DNA of 64,000 nt from Rathayibacter oskolensis (GCF_900177245.1 NZ_FXBM01000001.1:1550001-1614000); one strand, 5' to 3'; positions 38,958 to 51,298 are shown, counted from the stretch's first letter. Translations and numbers: made by a program. The notes: generated by a model not told the origin, from the sequence alone.

Positions 38958-39398
38958 ATGACGCACACCGATCACGCCGCCCCTCCCTCGCCCCTCGACG
39001 CACCCCTCCTCGACGACAAGGAGCTGCGCGACCGCGTCTCCTCGCTGATCGGACCCGCCTACCGGCGAGCACTGTGGCCGATCTTCCTCGACCGCGAGGG
39101 AGTCCAGCTGCCGATCCTCTACCCGGTCGACGGGCTCCCCGTCCACCCGGACGAGGAGAAGACGGAGCGCATCGTCGCCACACTCGCCAAGGCCGTCGCC
39201 CACCAGGACGTGGGAGCGCTCGCCTTCGCTCTCGAGCGCCCGGGTCGCGCCTTCCTCGGCGAGACCGACCGCGTCCTCGCTCGGCACCTCGCCGCCGCCT
39301 GCCACCGGCGGGCGATCCCCCTCCGCGCCCTCCTGCTCGTCCACGACGAGGGCGTCCGGATCATCGCCGCATCGGAGTACGCGACGGCCGCGCGGTGA
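38958..39398 (+). CDS. Hypothetical protein downstream of dnaE2
   Basis: A 146-residue soluble protein not assigned to a family. It is rich in charged residues, with LSSLIGPAYRRALWPIFLDREGVQLPILYPVDGLP (residues 27-61 area) and ERPGRAFLGETDRVLARHLAAACHRRAIPLRALLLVHDEGV near the end. It follows dnaE2 on the same strand after 53 bases with no terminator, so it may be in the SOS operon. Ribosome site is weak (GAGAAAG). Function unknown; a mutasome link is only positional. Confidence 0.7.
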   Translation: MTHTDHAAPPSPLDAPLLDDKELRDRVSSLIGPAYRRALWPIFLDREGVQLPILYPVDGLPVHPDEEKTERIVATLAKAVAHQDVGALAFALERPGRAFLGETDRVLARHLAAACHRRAIPLRALLLVHDEGVRIIAASEYATAAR

Positions 39399-39426
39399 GG
39401 AGGCGACCGCCGGAGGTGCGGGTGCC

Positions 39427-41226
<1,800 letters not shown>

Positions 41227-41277
41227 GGCGGTCTCCAGGGTCGTTGGTGCAGGTGGGAGCGAGAGGGAGGACGTGCG

Positions 41278-43590
41278 TCAGGCGACCGGCGCGAGGAGCG
41301 CGACGGGCAGATCGACGAGGATCTCCGAGACGGGGGTCGGTCCGCCCCCGAAGGTGCGCCCGGTCAGGACGTCCTCGAGGGGGTGCCCCGGCAGCACGAT
41401 CAGCGTGTCGCCCCAGCCGCCGGCTGCAGCCAGGCCCGCCGGCAGGCGCGTGGCGACACTCACGACGCCGCCCCGGTCGAAGGCGATGATGTGCTCGGCG
41501 GCGGGTCCGACCGGAGTGACGGGGGCGTAGCGCGTGAAGAGCTCCGGCCGATCACGGCGCAGACGCAGCGCCCGCGAGGTGACGAGCAGCTTCGCCGCCC
41601 CCTCCTCGTCGATCGGGGGCAGCCATCCGCCGTCGAGGCGCTCGAGCAGCGCCCGGCGCTCGACGAAGTCGACAGGACGCCGGTTGTCGGGATCGACCAG
41701 CGAGGTCTCCCACAGCTCGCTCCCCTGGTACACGTCGGGGATGCCGGGAGCCGTCAGCTGGACGAGCTTCGCCGAGAGGCTGTTCGACCACCCGGTGGCC
41801 TTCACCCGCTCGACGGTGTCCACGATCAGACCGCGCACAGCAGGCTCGTCGAAGGCCGCGTCGACCGCGGCGTGCATGCGCTTCTCGAACGCCTCGTCCG
41901 GAGCGGTCCAGCGCGTCGAGCTGCCCGCCTCGCGCGACGCCTTCTCGGCGTAGGCGTGGAGGCGCTCCCGGGACGCGGGCCAGGATCCGACGATCGCCTC
42001 CCAGAGCAGGTGCTCGACGGGGCCGTCGCCGAAGCCGACGAGCCCGTGGAGCGAGCGCAGCGTCGTCGCCCAGGCCTCCGGGTCCTCGGCCAGCGCGGTG
42101 ATGCGCGCGCGGGTGTCCTCGCCGCGCTTCGTGTCGTGGGTGGACAGCGTGGTCAGCGAGGCGGGGAAGGAGGCCTGGCGGACCGACTGGCGACGGTGGA
42201 ACTCGTCCAGGTCGATCCAGAACTCGTCCGGATCGGCACCGACCTCGTTGAGCGAGGTGAGTCGGCTGTAGCGGTAGAACGCGGTGTCCTCGACGCCCTT
42301 CGCCATCACCATGCCCGACGTCTGCTGGAAGCGGACCGACACCGGTGTGCCCGTCTCGCCGAGCAGCTCCGCGACCCGGTCGATGATCGGGGCGATCTCG
42401 GGGCGGCGGTGGACGGCGTCCACCCGCGCGTGCTCGAGGTGCTCCGCGCCGACCGGGAGGTAGCTGCGGTACACGGGGAAGGTCGCGAGGAGCTCGGCCA
42501 GCGCGTCGTCCGCTCCGTCGACCTCGGGGATCAGTCGAGCGAGCCGGAGGACCTCGGAGCGGAGGATGCCGTCGGCGATCCCGCGCTTCGTGTCGTGGAT
42601 GAGATCGGCCCAGACGACCGGGGAGCCGCCGCCGCTCAGCTCCGCGTCGAGGCCCTCGAGCACGGGGCGGGCATCCGGGTCGACCAGGATCCGGTCGATG
42701 TCGGCCAGAGCGTCGTACCCCGTGGTGCCGACCGTCGCCCAGTGCGGGGGCAGCTGCTCGTCGCCCTCGAGGATCTTCTCGACCCAGACCGGCGCGCCGC
42801 CGATGACTCGGGCGAGGTCGTCGAGGTACCCGCCCGGGTCGGCCAGTCCGTCCGGGTGGTCCACCCGCAGGCCGTCGGCGAGCCCCTCGGTGAACCAGCG
42901 CACGATCTCGCGGTGCGAGGCGTCGAAGACCTCGGGGCGCTCGACCGTGATCGCCGCGAGCGTGTTCACCGCGAAGAACCGGCGGTAGTTCAGCTCGGCG
43001 TCGGCGCGGCGCCAGTTGACGAGCTCGTAGCTCTGGCGCGCGTGCACCGTGCGGCCGGAGTCGCCGGGCTCGGCGGTCCCGGGCGCGATCGGCAGCCGGT
43101 TGTCGTAGTAGTGCAGCTCGTCGCCGACGACCTCGAGCGCGTCGAGCTCGCTGTCGCTGTCACCCTCACTCGCCCCGTCGCCGAGGATCGGCACGCGCAG
43201 GCGGCCGCCTCCGGCCTCCCAGTCGATGTCGAACGACGTGGCGTAGCGGGAGGAGCGCCCGTTCTCGAGCAGGTCCCACCACCACGCGTTCTCGATCGGC
43301 GTCGCGACACCCATGTGGTTCGGCACGATGTCGATCAGCACGCCGAGGCCCTCGGCCTTCGCGGCCGCCGAGGCGTGCGCGAGTCCCTCGGCACCCCCGC
43401 GGTCGGGGTCGATCCGGTCGTGATCGACGACGTCGTAGCCGTGGTCCGATCCCGGCTCCGCACGCAGCAGCGGCGAGAAGTAGAGCCAGTCCGCGCCCAG
43501 CGAGCGCACGTAGTCGGCGATCTGCGCCGCCTCGTCGAGATCGAAGCCGGAGCGGATCTGGAGTCGGTAGGTCGAAGCGGGCAGTCGCAC
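41278..43590 (-). CDS. treY: Maltooligosyltrehalose synthase
   Basis: A 770-residue GH13 intramolecular transglucosylase that turns the reducing-end alpha-1,4 bond of maltodextrins into alpha,alpha-1,1. TYRLQ and [15 protein letters not shown] at the N-terminus, DIVPNHMGV, and [13 protein letters not shown] are TreY-specific. The GTG start is one base past the treX stop, so the two are tightly coupled. With TreZ it forms the TreYZ route from glycogen to trehalose. Confidence 0.96.
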   Translation of the reverse strand: MRLPASTYRLQIRSGFDLDEAAQIADYVRSLGADWLYFSPLLRAEPGSDHGYDVVDHDRIDPDRGGAEGLAHASAAAKAEGLGVLIDIVPNHMGVATPIENAWWWDLLENGRSSRYATSFDIDWEAGGGRLRVPILGDGASEGDSDSELDALEVVGDELHYYDNRLPIAPGTAEPGDSGRTVHARQSYELVNWRRADAELNYRRFFAVNTLAAITVERPEVFDASHREIVRWFTEGLADGLRVDHPDGLADPGGYLDDLARVIGGAPVWVEKILEGDEQLPPHWATVGTTGYDALADIDRILVDPDARPVLEGLDAELSGGGSPVVWADLIHDTKRGIADGILRSEVLRLARLIPEVDGADDALAELLATFPVYRSYLPVGAEHLEHARVDAVHRRPEIAPIIDRVAELLGETGTPVSVRFQQTSGMVMAKGVEDTAFYRYSRLTSLNEVGADPDEFWIDLDEFHRRQSVRQASFPASLTTLSTHDTKRGEDTRARITALAEDPEAWATTLRSLHGLVGFGDGPVEHLLWEAIVGSWPASRERLHAYAEKASREAGSSTRWTAPDEAFEKRMHAAVDAAFDEPAVRGLIVDTVERVKATGWSNSLSAKLVQLTAPGIPDVYQGSELWETSLVDPDNRRPVDFVERRALLERLDGGWLPPIDEEGAAKLLVTSRALRLRRDRPELFTRYAPVTPVGPAAEHIIAFDRGGVVSVATRLPAGLAAAGGWGDTLIVLPGHPLEDVLTGRTFGGGPTPVSEILVDLPVALLAPVA

Positions 43591-43591
43591 G

Positions 43592-45838
43592 TCAGGCTCC
43601 TGTCGAAGGGGCGGTCGCGGCGTCGGTCGACTCCGCGTGGGGGCTCATGTGGCTGGTGATGATCGGGATGGCCGAGGTGGCGGCCTGCGAGGCGAGGGAG
43701 GCGGCCACGGAGTGGTCCACCTCGGGCTCGGGAGCGCTGTGCTCCTGCAGGATCACGAGCGACTTCGCCTGCACGGTGAGGATCGCGCCGGCGGGGCGGG
43801 GGATCGAGTCGGCCTCGGCTCCTGCCGTGTCCACGAGGACGGCCCACTCGAGCGCGTACTCGTCGCTCGGGATAGTGAACTCCACGTCGACGTCGTCGGC
43901 GTTGAAGTAGAGCAGGAAGCTGTCGTCCATCACCGGCTGGCCGCGCTCGTCGCGCTCGCGGATCCCGTTGCCGTTGAGGTAGATGCCGACCGAGCGGTCC
44001 AGGCCCGAGTCCCAGTCGGACGGCGTCATCTCGGTGCCGTCCGCCTTGAACCAGACGATGTCGGGCAGCGGCTCCTCGGACCCGCGGAGAACGGGCCGGC
44101 CGTCGAAGAAGCGGCCGCGGCGGAACGTCGGGTGCTCGGCGCGGAGCCGGATGAGCGCGGCCGTGAACTCGAGGAGGGGCCGATCGGCGGTGGACCAGTC
44201 GATCCAGGTCAGCTCGCTGTCCTGGGCGTAGGTGTTGTTGTTGCCGTCCTGGGTCCGGCCCAGCTCGTCGCCGTGCAGGATCATGGGCACGCCCTGCGAG
44301 ATCAGCATCGTCGCGAGGAAGTTCCGCTGCTGACGGGCGCGCAGCCCGAGGACCTTCGGATCGTCCGTCGGCCCCTCGACCCCGTGGTTCCAGGAGCGGT
44401 TGTGCGACTCGCCGTCGTTGCCGTTCTCGCCGTTGGCCTCGTTGTGCTTCTCGTTGTACGACACGAGATCGCGCAGGGTGAAGCCGTCGTGAGCGGTCAC
44501 GAAGTTGATGGAGGCGACCGGACGGCGGCCGGAGCGGGCGTACAGATCGGCCGACCCGGTCAGCCGCGACGCGAACTCGCCCAGCGTCGACGGCTCGCCG
44601 CGCCAGAAGTCGCGCACGGTGTCGCGGTACTTCCCGTTCCACTCCGTCCACTGGGGCGGGAAGTTCCCGACCTGGTAGCCGCCGGGACCGACGTCCCACG
44701 GCTCGGCGATCAGCTTGACCTGCGAGACCACCGGGTCCTGCTGCACGAGCTCGAAGAAGGTCGAGAGGCGGTCGACGTCGTAGAACTCGCGCGCGAGGGC
44801 CGACGCGAGGTCGAAGCGGAAGCCGTCGACGCGCATCTCGGTCACCCAGTAGCGGAGGGAGTCCATGATCAGCTGCAGCGAGTGCGGGTGACGCACGTTC
44901 AGCGTGTTGCCGGTGCCGGTGTAGTCCATGTAGTAGCGCTTGTCGTCGTCGACGAGGCGGTAGTAGGCCTCGTTGTCGATGCCGCGGAACGACAGGGTCG
45001 GGCCGAGGTGGTTGCCCTCCGCCGTGTGGTTGTAGACCACGTCGAGGATGACCTCGATGCCGGCCGCGTGCAGCGCCCGGACCATGCTCTTGAACTCCTG
45101 CACCTGCTGGCCGTGATCCCCGGTGGAGGAGTAGGTGTTCTGCGGGGCGAAGAAGCCGATGGTGTTGTAGCCCCAGTAGTTCGAGAGGCCCTTGTCGATC
45201 AGCGTGGAGTCGTTGACGAACTGGTGCACCGGCATGAGCTCGATCGCCGTGATGCCGAGGTGCTTGAGGTGGGCGATGACCGCCGGATGGGCGACGCCCG
45301 CGTACGTGCCGCGGAGCTCCTCCGGGATGTCGGGGTGGGTCTTGGTGAGCCCCTTCACGTGCGCCTCGTAGATCACCGTGCTGTCGTACGAGGTGCGGGG
45401 GCGCCGGTCGCCCGCCCAGTCGAAGAAGGGGTTGATGACGACGCCCATCATCATGTGCGGCGCCGAATCCTCGTCGTTGGTGGAGTCGGGGTCGCCGAAG
45501 GTGTACGAGAACAGCGACTGGTCCCAGTCGATCTCTCCCGCGACCGCCTTCGCGTAGGGGTCGAGCAGCAGCTTGTTCGGGTTGCACCGCTGACCCGCCT
45601 CGGGGTCGTAGGGCCCGTGGATCCGGTAGCCGTAGCGCTGGCCCGGCTGGACCTGCGGGAGGTAGCAGTGCCAGACGTACGCGTCCGACTCGAGCACGTC
45701 GACGCGGATCTCGGTGCCGTCCTCCTCGAAGAGGCAGAGCTCGACGCGCTCGGCGATCTCGCTGAAGAGAGCGAAGTTCGTGCCGCTTCCGTCGAAGGTG
45801 GCGCCCAAGGGGTAGGCGGTTCCGGGCCAGGTCTCCAC
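43592..45838 (-). CDS. treX: Glycogen debranching enzyme (isoamylase type, TreX/GlgX)
   Basis: A 748-residue GH13 isoamylase-type debranching enzyme that hydrolyses alpha-1,6 branches to feed linear chains to TreY. N-terminal CBM48 domain ([22 protein letters not shown]), barrel motifs [30 protein letters not shown] (nucleophile) and LIAEPWDVG (acid/base). The GTG start has GAGGAG four bases before it. Called TreX because it leads the treX-treY-treZ operon. Confidence 0.95.
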   Translation of the reverse strand: METWPGTAYPLGATFDGSGTNFALFSEIAERVELCLFEEDGTEIRVDVLESDAYVWHCYLPQVQPGQRYGYRIHGPYDPEAGQRCNPNKLLLDPYAKAVAGEIDWDQSLFSYTFGDPDSTNDEDSAPHMMMGVVINPFFDWAGDRRPRTSYDSTVIYEAHVKGLTKTHPDIPEELRGTYAGVAHPAVIAHLKHLGITAIELMPVHQFVNDSTLIDKGLSNYWGYNTIGFFAPQNTYSSTGDHGQQVQEFKSMVRALHAAGIEVILDVVYNHTAEGNHLGPTLSFRGIDNEAYYRLVDDDKRYYMDYTGTGNTLNVRHPHSLQLIMDSLRYWVTEMRVDGFRFDLASALAREFYDVDRLSTFFELVQQDPVVSQVKLIAEPWDVGPGGYQVGNFPPQWTEWNGKYRDTVRDFWRGEPSTLGEFASRLTGSADLYARSGRRPVASINFVTAHDGFTLRDLVSYNEKHNEANGENGNDGESHNRSWNHGVEGPTDDPKVLGLRARQQRNFLATMLISQGVPMILHGDELGRTQDGNNNTYAQDSELTWIDWSTADRPLLEFTAALIRLRAEHPTFRRGRFFDGRPVLRGSEEPLPDIVWFKADGTEMTPSDWDSGLDRSVGIYLNGNGIRERDERGQPVMDDSFLLYFNADDVDVEFTIPSDEYALEWAVLVDTAGAEADSIPRPAGAILTVQAKSLVILQEHSAPEPEVDHSVAASLASQAATSAIPIITSHMSPHAESTDAATAPSTGA

Positions 45839-45900
45839 GAGACTCCTCTGGGTTCTGGTCTCGGGCGATCCGTGGGAGGCCGTCGTGCGGTCTGCGGATG

Positions 45901-45956
45901 CCCGACGTCGGGGGTGATGGTCCAGCGCCTGGGCGACGGACCGACTGCCCAGCTTA
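45901..45956 (-). promoter_or_regulatory. Candidate treX promoter/operator region
   Basis: The 348-base gap 45839-46186 carries no credible gene. On the minus strand TAAGCT (complement of 45951-45956) is a -10 candidate. CCCGACGTCGGG (45901-45912), a perfect 12-base palindrome, lies between it and the treX start and could be an operator or a leader hairpin. The rest of the gap is GC-rich with short self-complementary stretches (for example near 46040) but nothing I can name. Confidence 0.35.
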
Positions 45957-46186
45957 GCGAGAGCCGTCTCCGTGATCTCCGGCGGGGCTTCCTCACGGCC
46001 GAACGGGTGTACTGCGGCGGCAGGCTTCGGCCCCTCTTCGGGGAGGGCCGTCGCCGGGGCGGGCGGGAGCGACGTGGTGGCTCCACGCCGTCACGCTCGA
46101 ACAGTACGGAGGGCCCGATCGCGCCGGGAGGGCTGGCGCCGCGCGGTGCCGATCGGGTAGGACCCGCCGACCGGCGCACCCTGCGG

Positions 46187-47992
46187 TCAGTGCGAGCCGA
46201 GGCGCCTGCGCAGCAGGTCGATGCGGGCCTGCAGCTGCGTCACGCTCGCCTGCGCGACCGCCGGGCCGCCGCAGAGCCGCCGCAGCTCGGAGTGGACCGT
46301 TCCGTGCGTCTCGCCGGTGTTGCGCGCCCAGAGACCGACGAGGGAGTTGAGCAGGCTCCGCTGCTCCTTGAGCGTGCGGTAGAGCGGCGCCGGGATCTCG
46401 CTCGCCTTCGGCTCTCCCGGCGCCTCGGAGGCGGAGCGCGCGCCGGCGCGCTTCGCCTGGCGCTGCTGCCGGTGCTGGAGCAGCTCCCGCACCTGGTCGG
46501 GCTCGAGGAGCCCGGGGAGCCCGATGAAGTCGAGCTCCTCCTCGCTCTCGACCTCCACCTCCATCCCGAACTCCGCGCCCTCGTAGACGACGCGGTCGAA
46601 CGTCGCCTCCGACCCGAGCGACTCGAACCGTCCCTCGTCGAGGAGCTCGGACGACGCCTTCTCGCTCCGTTCGGCATCGGCCATCAGATCGGCCTCGGGG
46701 TACTCCTCGTCGTCGGAGGTGCGCCGGTCGAGGGCGTGGTCGCGCTGGAGCTCCATCGAGCCGGCGAGCGCGAGCAGGCCGGGGACGTTCGGGAGGAACA
46801 CCGAGGCGGTCTCCCCGCGGCGGCGCGCCCGCACGAAGCGCCCGATCGCCTGGGCAAAGAACAGCGGAGTCGAGGCCGAGGTCGCGTAGACGCCCACGGC
46901 CAGTCGCGGCACGTCGACGCCCTCCGAGACCATCCGCACGGCGACCATCCAGCGCGAGGTGTCCTTCGCGAAGGACTCGATCCGGTCGCTCGCCTCCTTC
47001 TCGTCCGAGAGGACGACGGTGACGGGCTCTCCGCTGATCTCGCGGAGCGCGGCGGCGTAGGCGCGAGCGCTGTAGTGGTCCGTGGCGATGACCAGCCCGC
47101 CCGCATCCGGGATCGCGCGCCGCACCTCCGTCAGGCGCGTGTTCGCCGCCCGCAGCACCGAGGGGATCCAGTCCCCCTTCGGGTCCAGCGCCGTGCGCCA
47201 GGCCTGCGAGGTGATGTCCTTCGTGTTGCCCTCGCCGAGCCGCGCCTCCATCTCGTCGCCGGCCTTCGACTTCCAGCGCATCTGGCCGGCGTAGACCATG
47301 AACAGCACGGGCCGCACCACTCCGTCGGCCAGGGCCCGCCCGTAGCCGTAGGCGTAGTCGGTGAGGGAGGTGCGGATCCCCTCGTCGTCGGCCAGGTAGC
47401 TCACGAAGGGGATGGGCGCGGTGTCGGAGCGGAACGGCGTCCCGGTCAGCGAGAGGCGGCGGACGGCCGGCTCGAACGCCTCCCGCACCGCGTCGCCCCA
47501 GCTCATCGCATCGCCGGCGTGGTGCACCTCGTCGAGGATCACGAGGGTCCGGCCCGAGAGCGTCAGCTCGCGGTGCAGCTCGGCGCGCACGGCGACCTGC
47601 GCGTAGGTGACCGCGACGCCGTGGTAGTGGCGGGCGTGCCGCCCCATCCTGTTGGTGAAGGTCGGGTCGAGCCGGATGCCGACGCGGTGCGCCGCCTCGG
47701 CCCACTGGCGCTTGAGGTGCTCGGTCGGCGCCACCACCGTGATGCGGTCGACGGTGCGATTGTGCAGCAGCTCGGCGGCGAGCCGGAGGGCGAACGTCGT
47801 CTTGCCCGCACCGGGTGTCGCGGCAGCGAGGAAGTCGCGCGGCTCGTGCTGGAAGTAGGCCTCGAGCGCCTCGGCCTGCCAGGCGCGGAGCTTGTCGGCG
47901 GTGCCCCAGGGGGCGCGGCCCGGGAACGACGGCGACAGGTGCTCGGCGGCGGAGGTGCCGACCGGATGACCGAAGCTCGAGGGACTGTTCAC
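46187..47992 (-). CDS. DEAD/DEAH-box helicase (superfamily 2)
   Basis: A 601-residue SF2 helicase. Walker A TPGAGKTTFALRL is near residue 60, the DEVH box (VILDEVHHAGDAMSW) near 155, SLTGTPFRSD is motif III and the second RecA domain ends with FAQAIGRFVRARRRGE (motif VI). The C-terminal 150 residues are charged and lack a known domain. It resembles stand-alone actinobacterial XPB/RAD25-like helicases; exact substrate unknown. The GTG start at 47992 lies eight bases after TAGCCT and lacks a ribosome site, so it may be leaderless. Confidence 0.88.
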   Translation of the reverse strand: MNSPSSFGHPVGTSAAEHLSPSFPGRAPWGTADKLRAWQAEALEAYFQHEPRDFLAAATPGAGKTTFALRLAAELLHNRTVDRITVVAPTEHLKRQWAEAAHRVGIRLDPTFTNRMGRHARHYHGVAVTYAQVAVRAELHRELTLSGRTLVILDEVHHAGDAMSWGDAVREAFEPAVRRLSLTGTPFRSDTAPIPFVSYLADDEGIRTSLTDYAYGYGRALADGVVRPVLFMVYAGQMRWKSKAGDEMEARLGEGNTKDITSQAWRTALDPKGDWIPSVLRAANTRLTEVRRAIPDAGGLVIATDHYSARAYAAALREISGEPVTVVLSDEKEASDRIESFAKDTSRWMVAVRMVSEGVDVPRLAVGVYATSASTPLFFAQAIGRFVRARRRGETASVFLPNVPGLLALAGSMELQRDHALDRRTSDDEEYPEADLMADAERSEKASSELLDEGRFESLGSEATFDRVVYEGAEFGMEVEVESEEELDFIGLPGLLEPDQVRELLQHRQQRQAKRAGARSASEAPGEPKASEIPAPLYRTLKEQRSLLNSLVGLWARNTGETHGTVHSELRRLCGGPAVAQASVTQLQARIDLLRRRLGSH

Positions 47993-48119
47993 GTGGGCCA
48001 AGGCTACGCGACACCACCGACACGGGGCCCTCCTCCGCACGCCGCCGCGGGGGCACCGGCGTGTCGTGATCGGTCTTCCGACGGATCCCCGCGGTCGATC
48101 CCGGGAGCAGAATGGAGGG

Positions 48120-49007
48120 ATGGTCGATCAGCCTCATCCGTGGTCCCGCTTCGTCGCCCTGGGCGATTCGTTCACCGAGGGCATCGGCGATCCGGCGCCC
48201 GCGAGCCCCGGCGGTCATCGCGGCTGGGCCGACCGCGTCGCCGAGGTGCTCGGGGGCCTGAACGACGATTTCACCTACGCGAACCTCGCCGTGCGCGGCC
48301 GGCTGCTGCAGCAGATCGTGGACGAGCAGATCGAGCCGGCCCTCGCGCTCCGACCCGACCTGATCACCATCTCGGCCGGAGGGAACGACGTCATCCGCCC
48401 GCGGACCGACCCCGACGACATCGCCGCGCGCTTCGAGGAGGGGCTGGCACGGCTGCGGTCCGGCGGGGCGACGGTCGTCCTCTTCACCGGTGTCGACGTC
48501 GGGTTCTCGCCCGTCTTCAGCCGGATCCGCGGCAAGGTCGCCATCTACAACGAGAACCTCCGCGCCCTCGCCAAGCGCTACGACTGCGTCGTCGCCGACC
48601 AGTGGTCGCTCCAGGAGATCCAGGACGTGCGGATGTGGGCGCCCGATCGGCTGCATCTGAACCCGCACGGCCACCACGAGGTGGCGCGCATGGTGCTCGA
48701 CGCGCTGGGCGTCGAGAACTCGCTCCGGCCTCTCGCACCCGAGCCGCTCCACGAGACGACCTGGCGATCCGCCCGCACCGAGGATCTGCAGTGGGCGAGG
48801 CAGTACCTGGTGCCGTGGGTCGTCCGCCGCGTCCGGCACCAGTCGTCGGGCGACTTCATCACCGCCAAGCGCCCGTCCGCGGAGCCGTACCTCGCCCAGA
48901 GCGAGCCGGGCACCGCTGTCGAGGGCAACGCCACCCCCGAGCAGGTCGCCGCCGACATCGCCACGGCGGGCGTGCGGATCGTCGTCGACGACGGGTCGAA
49001 GCGCTAG
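48120..49007 (+). CDS. SGNH/GDSL hydrolase
   Basis: A 295-residue esterase-like protein. The SGNH blocks are clear: ALGDSFTEGIGD (Ser nucleophile), RG (oxyanion Gly), SAGGNDV (Asn) and DRLHLNPHGHHEVA (Asp and His). There is no signal peptide. About 80 residues follow the catalytic domain (HETTWRS... to DDGSKR) and are of unknown role. ATG 48120 lies six bases after CAGAAT, so it may be leaderless. It overlaps the stop of the convergent carboxypeptidase gene by four bases. Confidence 0.88.
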   Translation: MVDQPHPWSRFVALGDSFTEGIGDPAPASPGGHRGWADRVAEVLGGLNDDFTYANLAVRGRLLQQIVDEQIEPALALRPDLITISAGGNDVIRPRTDPDDIAARFEEGLARLRSGGATVVLFTGVDVGFSPVFSRIRGKVAIYNENLRALAKRYDCVVADQWSLQEIQDVRMWAPDRLHLNPHGHHEVARMVLDALGVENSLRPLAPEPLHETTWRSARTEDLQWARQYLVPWVVRRVRHQSSGDFITAKRPSAEPYLAQSEPGTAVEGNATPEQVAADIATAGVRIVVDDGSKR

Positions 49008-50320
49008 CCGAACAGCTCGGCCGGGTGCGAGACGCGCCAGCCGAAGCCCGGATCCTCGATCTCCCCGTCCGCGACGAGAGGCAGTTCGTAGGGAGTGCCG
49101 TTGACGTCGACCGTCGCCGTGCCGATCGACGCGCCGTCGGCGACCACCTCGACGGGGTCGAGGGCGACGGTGGTGCTCGTCGTGACCGCGCCCCAGACGA
49201 GCACCGACCGCGCCTCCTCGGTCTCGGCGACGGCCGACTCGCCCCACGCGCTCGTGTACGAGCCGTAGTCCTGCCCCGCCGTCGTGAGGGGGACCGTGTG
49301 GAACCCCTCTTCCACGGTCGGGAGGAGCGTGAGGACATCGGAGGCCAGCTGCGGGTGCGTGCGGGCACCGACCACCACCCCGACGAGCGTCATTGGCTGC
49401 CCGTCCACGGTCGTGTCGACCGAGAACAGGAGGCACGCGCCGGCCTCGTCGGTCGTGCCCGTCTTGATCCCGTCCACTCCCCCGCTGCCGAGCAGCGTGT
49501 TCGTGTTCTCGATCAGCCCGACTCCGGGGATCACGGCAGACGGCAGGGCGACGATCGGGGCGAGCACCGGGTCGGCCACGAGCAGCTCGCCGAGCCGCAC
49601 CATCTCGGCCGTCGTGCTCACCGTGTCCGGTGAGAGCCCGCTGGTGTCGGTGACGACGGTCCGCACGAGTCCCTGCCCGTCGAGCCACGCGCGAGCGGCG
49701 GCGAGGTAGGCGTCCTCGGAGCCGTAGGCCCAGATCGCGAGCGACTTCGCGTAGTTGTTGGCCGAGGGGAGCATGAGGACCGTCAGCGCCTGGCGCTCGG
49801 TCAGCTCGAGGCCCGCCGACACCGGGGCGACCGAGCCGTTCTCGGCGACCGACTCGTCGTAGTAGCCCACGTCGGCGCTGGTGAAGGTGATCGTCTCACC
49901 GTCGGTGCCCTCGGCGATCGGCTTCGCGGCGAGGACCACCAGAGCGGTCACGACCTTGGCGATGCTTCCGGTCGGCACCGGATCCGTCGACCCGTAGCTC
50001 GCGAGCACTCCCCCCTCCCCCGCCCCGTCGAGGCCGACGGCGGCGACGGCGCCCGAGCCGTAGGAGGGCCACGCGAGCACCGGGGCGTCGAGGACGGTGC
50101 CGGCCGTCTCCTCGACGACGGCGCTCGCCGCCGGCAGCTCGGCGGTCGCCGCGTTCGCCCCGTAGGCGCCTCCTGCGCTGAGGATCACCGCACCGGCCAC
50201 GACGGCGGCGATCACGGCGGGCCGCCGGCTCCGCCGTCTCGGCGCTGCGGCGGGCGACTCCGACTCGGGAACGCCGAAGATGTCGAGCGGCGAGGCGTCG
50301 GGGCGCGTCGGAGAGGTCAC
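49004..50320 (-). CDS. D-alanyl-D-alanine carboxypeptidase (peptidase S11, low-molecular-weight PBP)
   Basis: A 438-residue S11 serine peptidase that trims the terminal D-Ala of peptidoglycan. The penicillin-binding triad is complete: Ser119-x-x-Lys122 (SIAK), Ser186-x-Asn188 (SAN) and Lys286-Thr-Gly288 (KTG). A transmembrane helix at about 35-57 anchors the enzyme outside; the C-terminal region from about 330 is a beta-rich stalk. The N-terminal 30 residues are polar and arginine-rich. The GTG start lies six bases after TACGAT, so it is probably leaderless. Confidence 0.93.
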   Translation of the reverse strand: MTSPTRPDASPLDIFGVPESESPAAAPRRRSRRPAVIAAVVAGAVILSAGGAYGANAATAELPAASAVVEETAGTVLDAPVLAWPSYGSGAVAAVGLDGAGEGGVLASYGSTDPVPTGSIAKVVTALVVLAAKPIAEGTDGETITFTSADVGYYDESVAENGSVAPVSAGLELTERQALTVLMLPSANNYAKSLAIWAYGSEDAYLAAARAWLDGQGLVRTVVTDTSGLSPDTVSTTAEMVRLGELLVADPVLAPIVALPSAVIPGVGLIENTNTLLGSGGVDGIKTGTTDEAGACLLFSVDTTVDGQPMTLVGVVVGARTHPQLASDVLTLLPTVEEGFHTVPLTTAGQDYGSYTSAWGESAVAETEEARSVLVWGAVTTSTTVALDPVEVVADGASIGTATVDVNGTPYELPLVADGEIEDPGFGWRVSHPAELFG

Positions 50321-50364
50321 CCGGTCATCGTAGGGCGGCGCCCAGGGAGGATCCGAGCGGCTCG

Positions 50365-51186
50365 CTAGCGTGCGGCGAGGGGCGGGCGGGTCAGCGCCCA
50401 CAGCGCCACCGCTCCGGCGGACGCGACGTTCAGCGAGTCGACGCCGTGCAGCATCGGGATCGTGACGACCGTGTCGGCCGCATCGAGCGCAGCCCGCGAC
50501 AGGCCGTCCCCCTCCGTCCCGAGGACGACCGCGACCCGCTCGGGTCGGGAGGCGGCGTACTCGTCGAGCGGCACCGCCTCCGGAGAGAGGGCCAGCGCCG
50601 CGAGAGAGAAGCCCGCCGCCACGAGCTCGGCCCGCGCAGGCGCCCACTCGGGCATCCGCGTCCACGGCACCTGGAGGACCGTCCCCATGCTCACTCTCAC
50701 GCTGCGGCGGTAGAGCGGATCGGCGCAGCGCGGCGTGACCAGTACGGCGTCCGCCCCCATGCCGGCGGCGGCCCGGAAGACCGCGCCGACGTTCGTGTGG
50801 TCGACGATGTCCTCGAGGATGACGACCAGGCGGGCGCCGACGAGGAGCTCGCCCATCGCGCGGAGCGCGGGCCGGTGCATCGAGGCGAGGGCGCCCCGGT
50901 GCAGATGGAAGCCGGTCAGCTCCTCGAGCACCGCATCCGGCCCTACGAACACGGGCACGTCGGGGAACCGCTCGAGCACTGCGGCGGCGTCGGGCAGCCT
51001 CTTCTCCTGCACGAGGACCGAGCGGGGCCGGTGCCCCGCGTCGAGCGCGCGCCCGATCACCTTCCCCGACTCCGCGATGTAGAGGCCGCCCTCGGGCTCG
51101 AGCACACGGCGGAGGGCGACGTCGGTCAGACGGTGGTAGTCGGCCAGGAGGGGGTGGTCGAGGTCCTCGATGTGCACGATCGGCAT
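50365..51186 (-). CDS. TrmH/SpoU-family RNA 2'-O-methyltransferase
   Basis: A 273-residue SPOUT methyltransferase. N-terminal substrate-binding domain to about residue 110, then the trefoil-knot domain with motif 1 VILEDIVDHTNVGAVFRAA, motif 2 VAVVLGTEGDGLS and motif 3 IPMLHGVDSLNVASAGAVAL. The tRNA or rRNA target is not evident. ATG 51186 lies six bases after TAGGGT (complement of 51193-51198) and has no ribosome site, so it is probably leaderless. Confidence 0.9.
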   Translation of the reverse strand: MPIVHIEDLDHPLLADYHRLTDVALRRVLEPEGGLYIAESGKVIGRALDAGHRPRSVLVQEKRLPDAAAVLERFPDVPVFVGPDAVLEELTGFHLHRGALASMHRPALRAMGELLVGARLVVILEDIVDHTNVGAVFRAAAGMGADAVLVTPRCADPLYRRSVRVSMGTVLQVPWTRMPEWAPARAELVAAGFSLAALALSPEAVPLDEYAASRPERVAVVLGTEGDGLSRAALDAADTVVTIPMLHGVDSLNVASAGAVALWALTRPPLAAR

Positions 51187-51244
51187 CCCGGCACCCTAGG
51201 GCACCGGGCTCGCCGCGCTCGTCCGGCACCCGCTCGGGCGGCAC

Positions 51245-51250
51245 TAAACT
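51245..51250 (+). promoter_or_regulatory. Likely -10 box of the sirtuin gene
   Basis: TAAACT lies 49 bases before the sirtuin ATG; the 5' leader would include its GGGAGG ribosome site. A -35 is not convincing. Confidence 0.4.
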
Positions 51251-51298
51251 CGTCCGGGGGCCGCCCGCTCGCGGAGGCCCTCCTGACGGGAGGCGCGG

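Noticed and set aside
45839-46186. A short gene in the gap between the helicase and treX
   Set aside because: Open frames here are Arg/Pro-rich, lack ribosome sites and extend out of frame into treX; no protein signature.
43637-49633. A nearly 2000-codon plus-strand open frame
   Set aside because: It covers treX, the helicase and two further recognised genes antisense or out of frame, and has no domain of its own; it is a GC-driven artefact.
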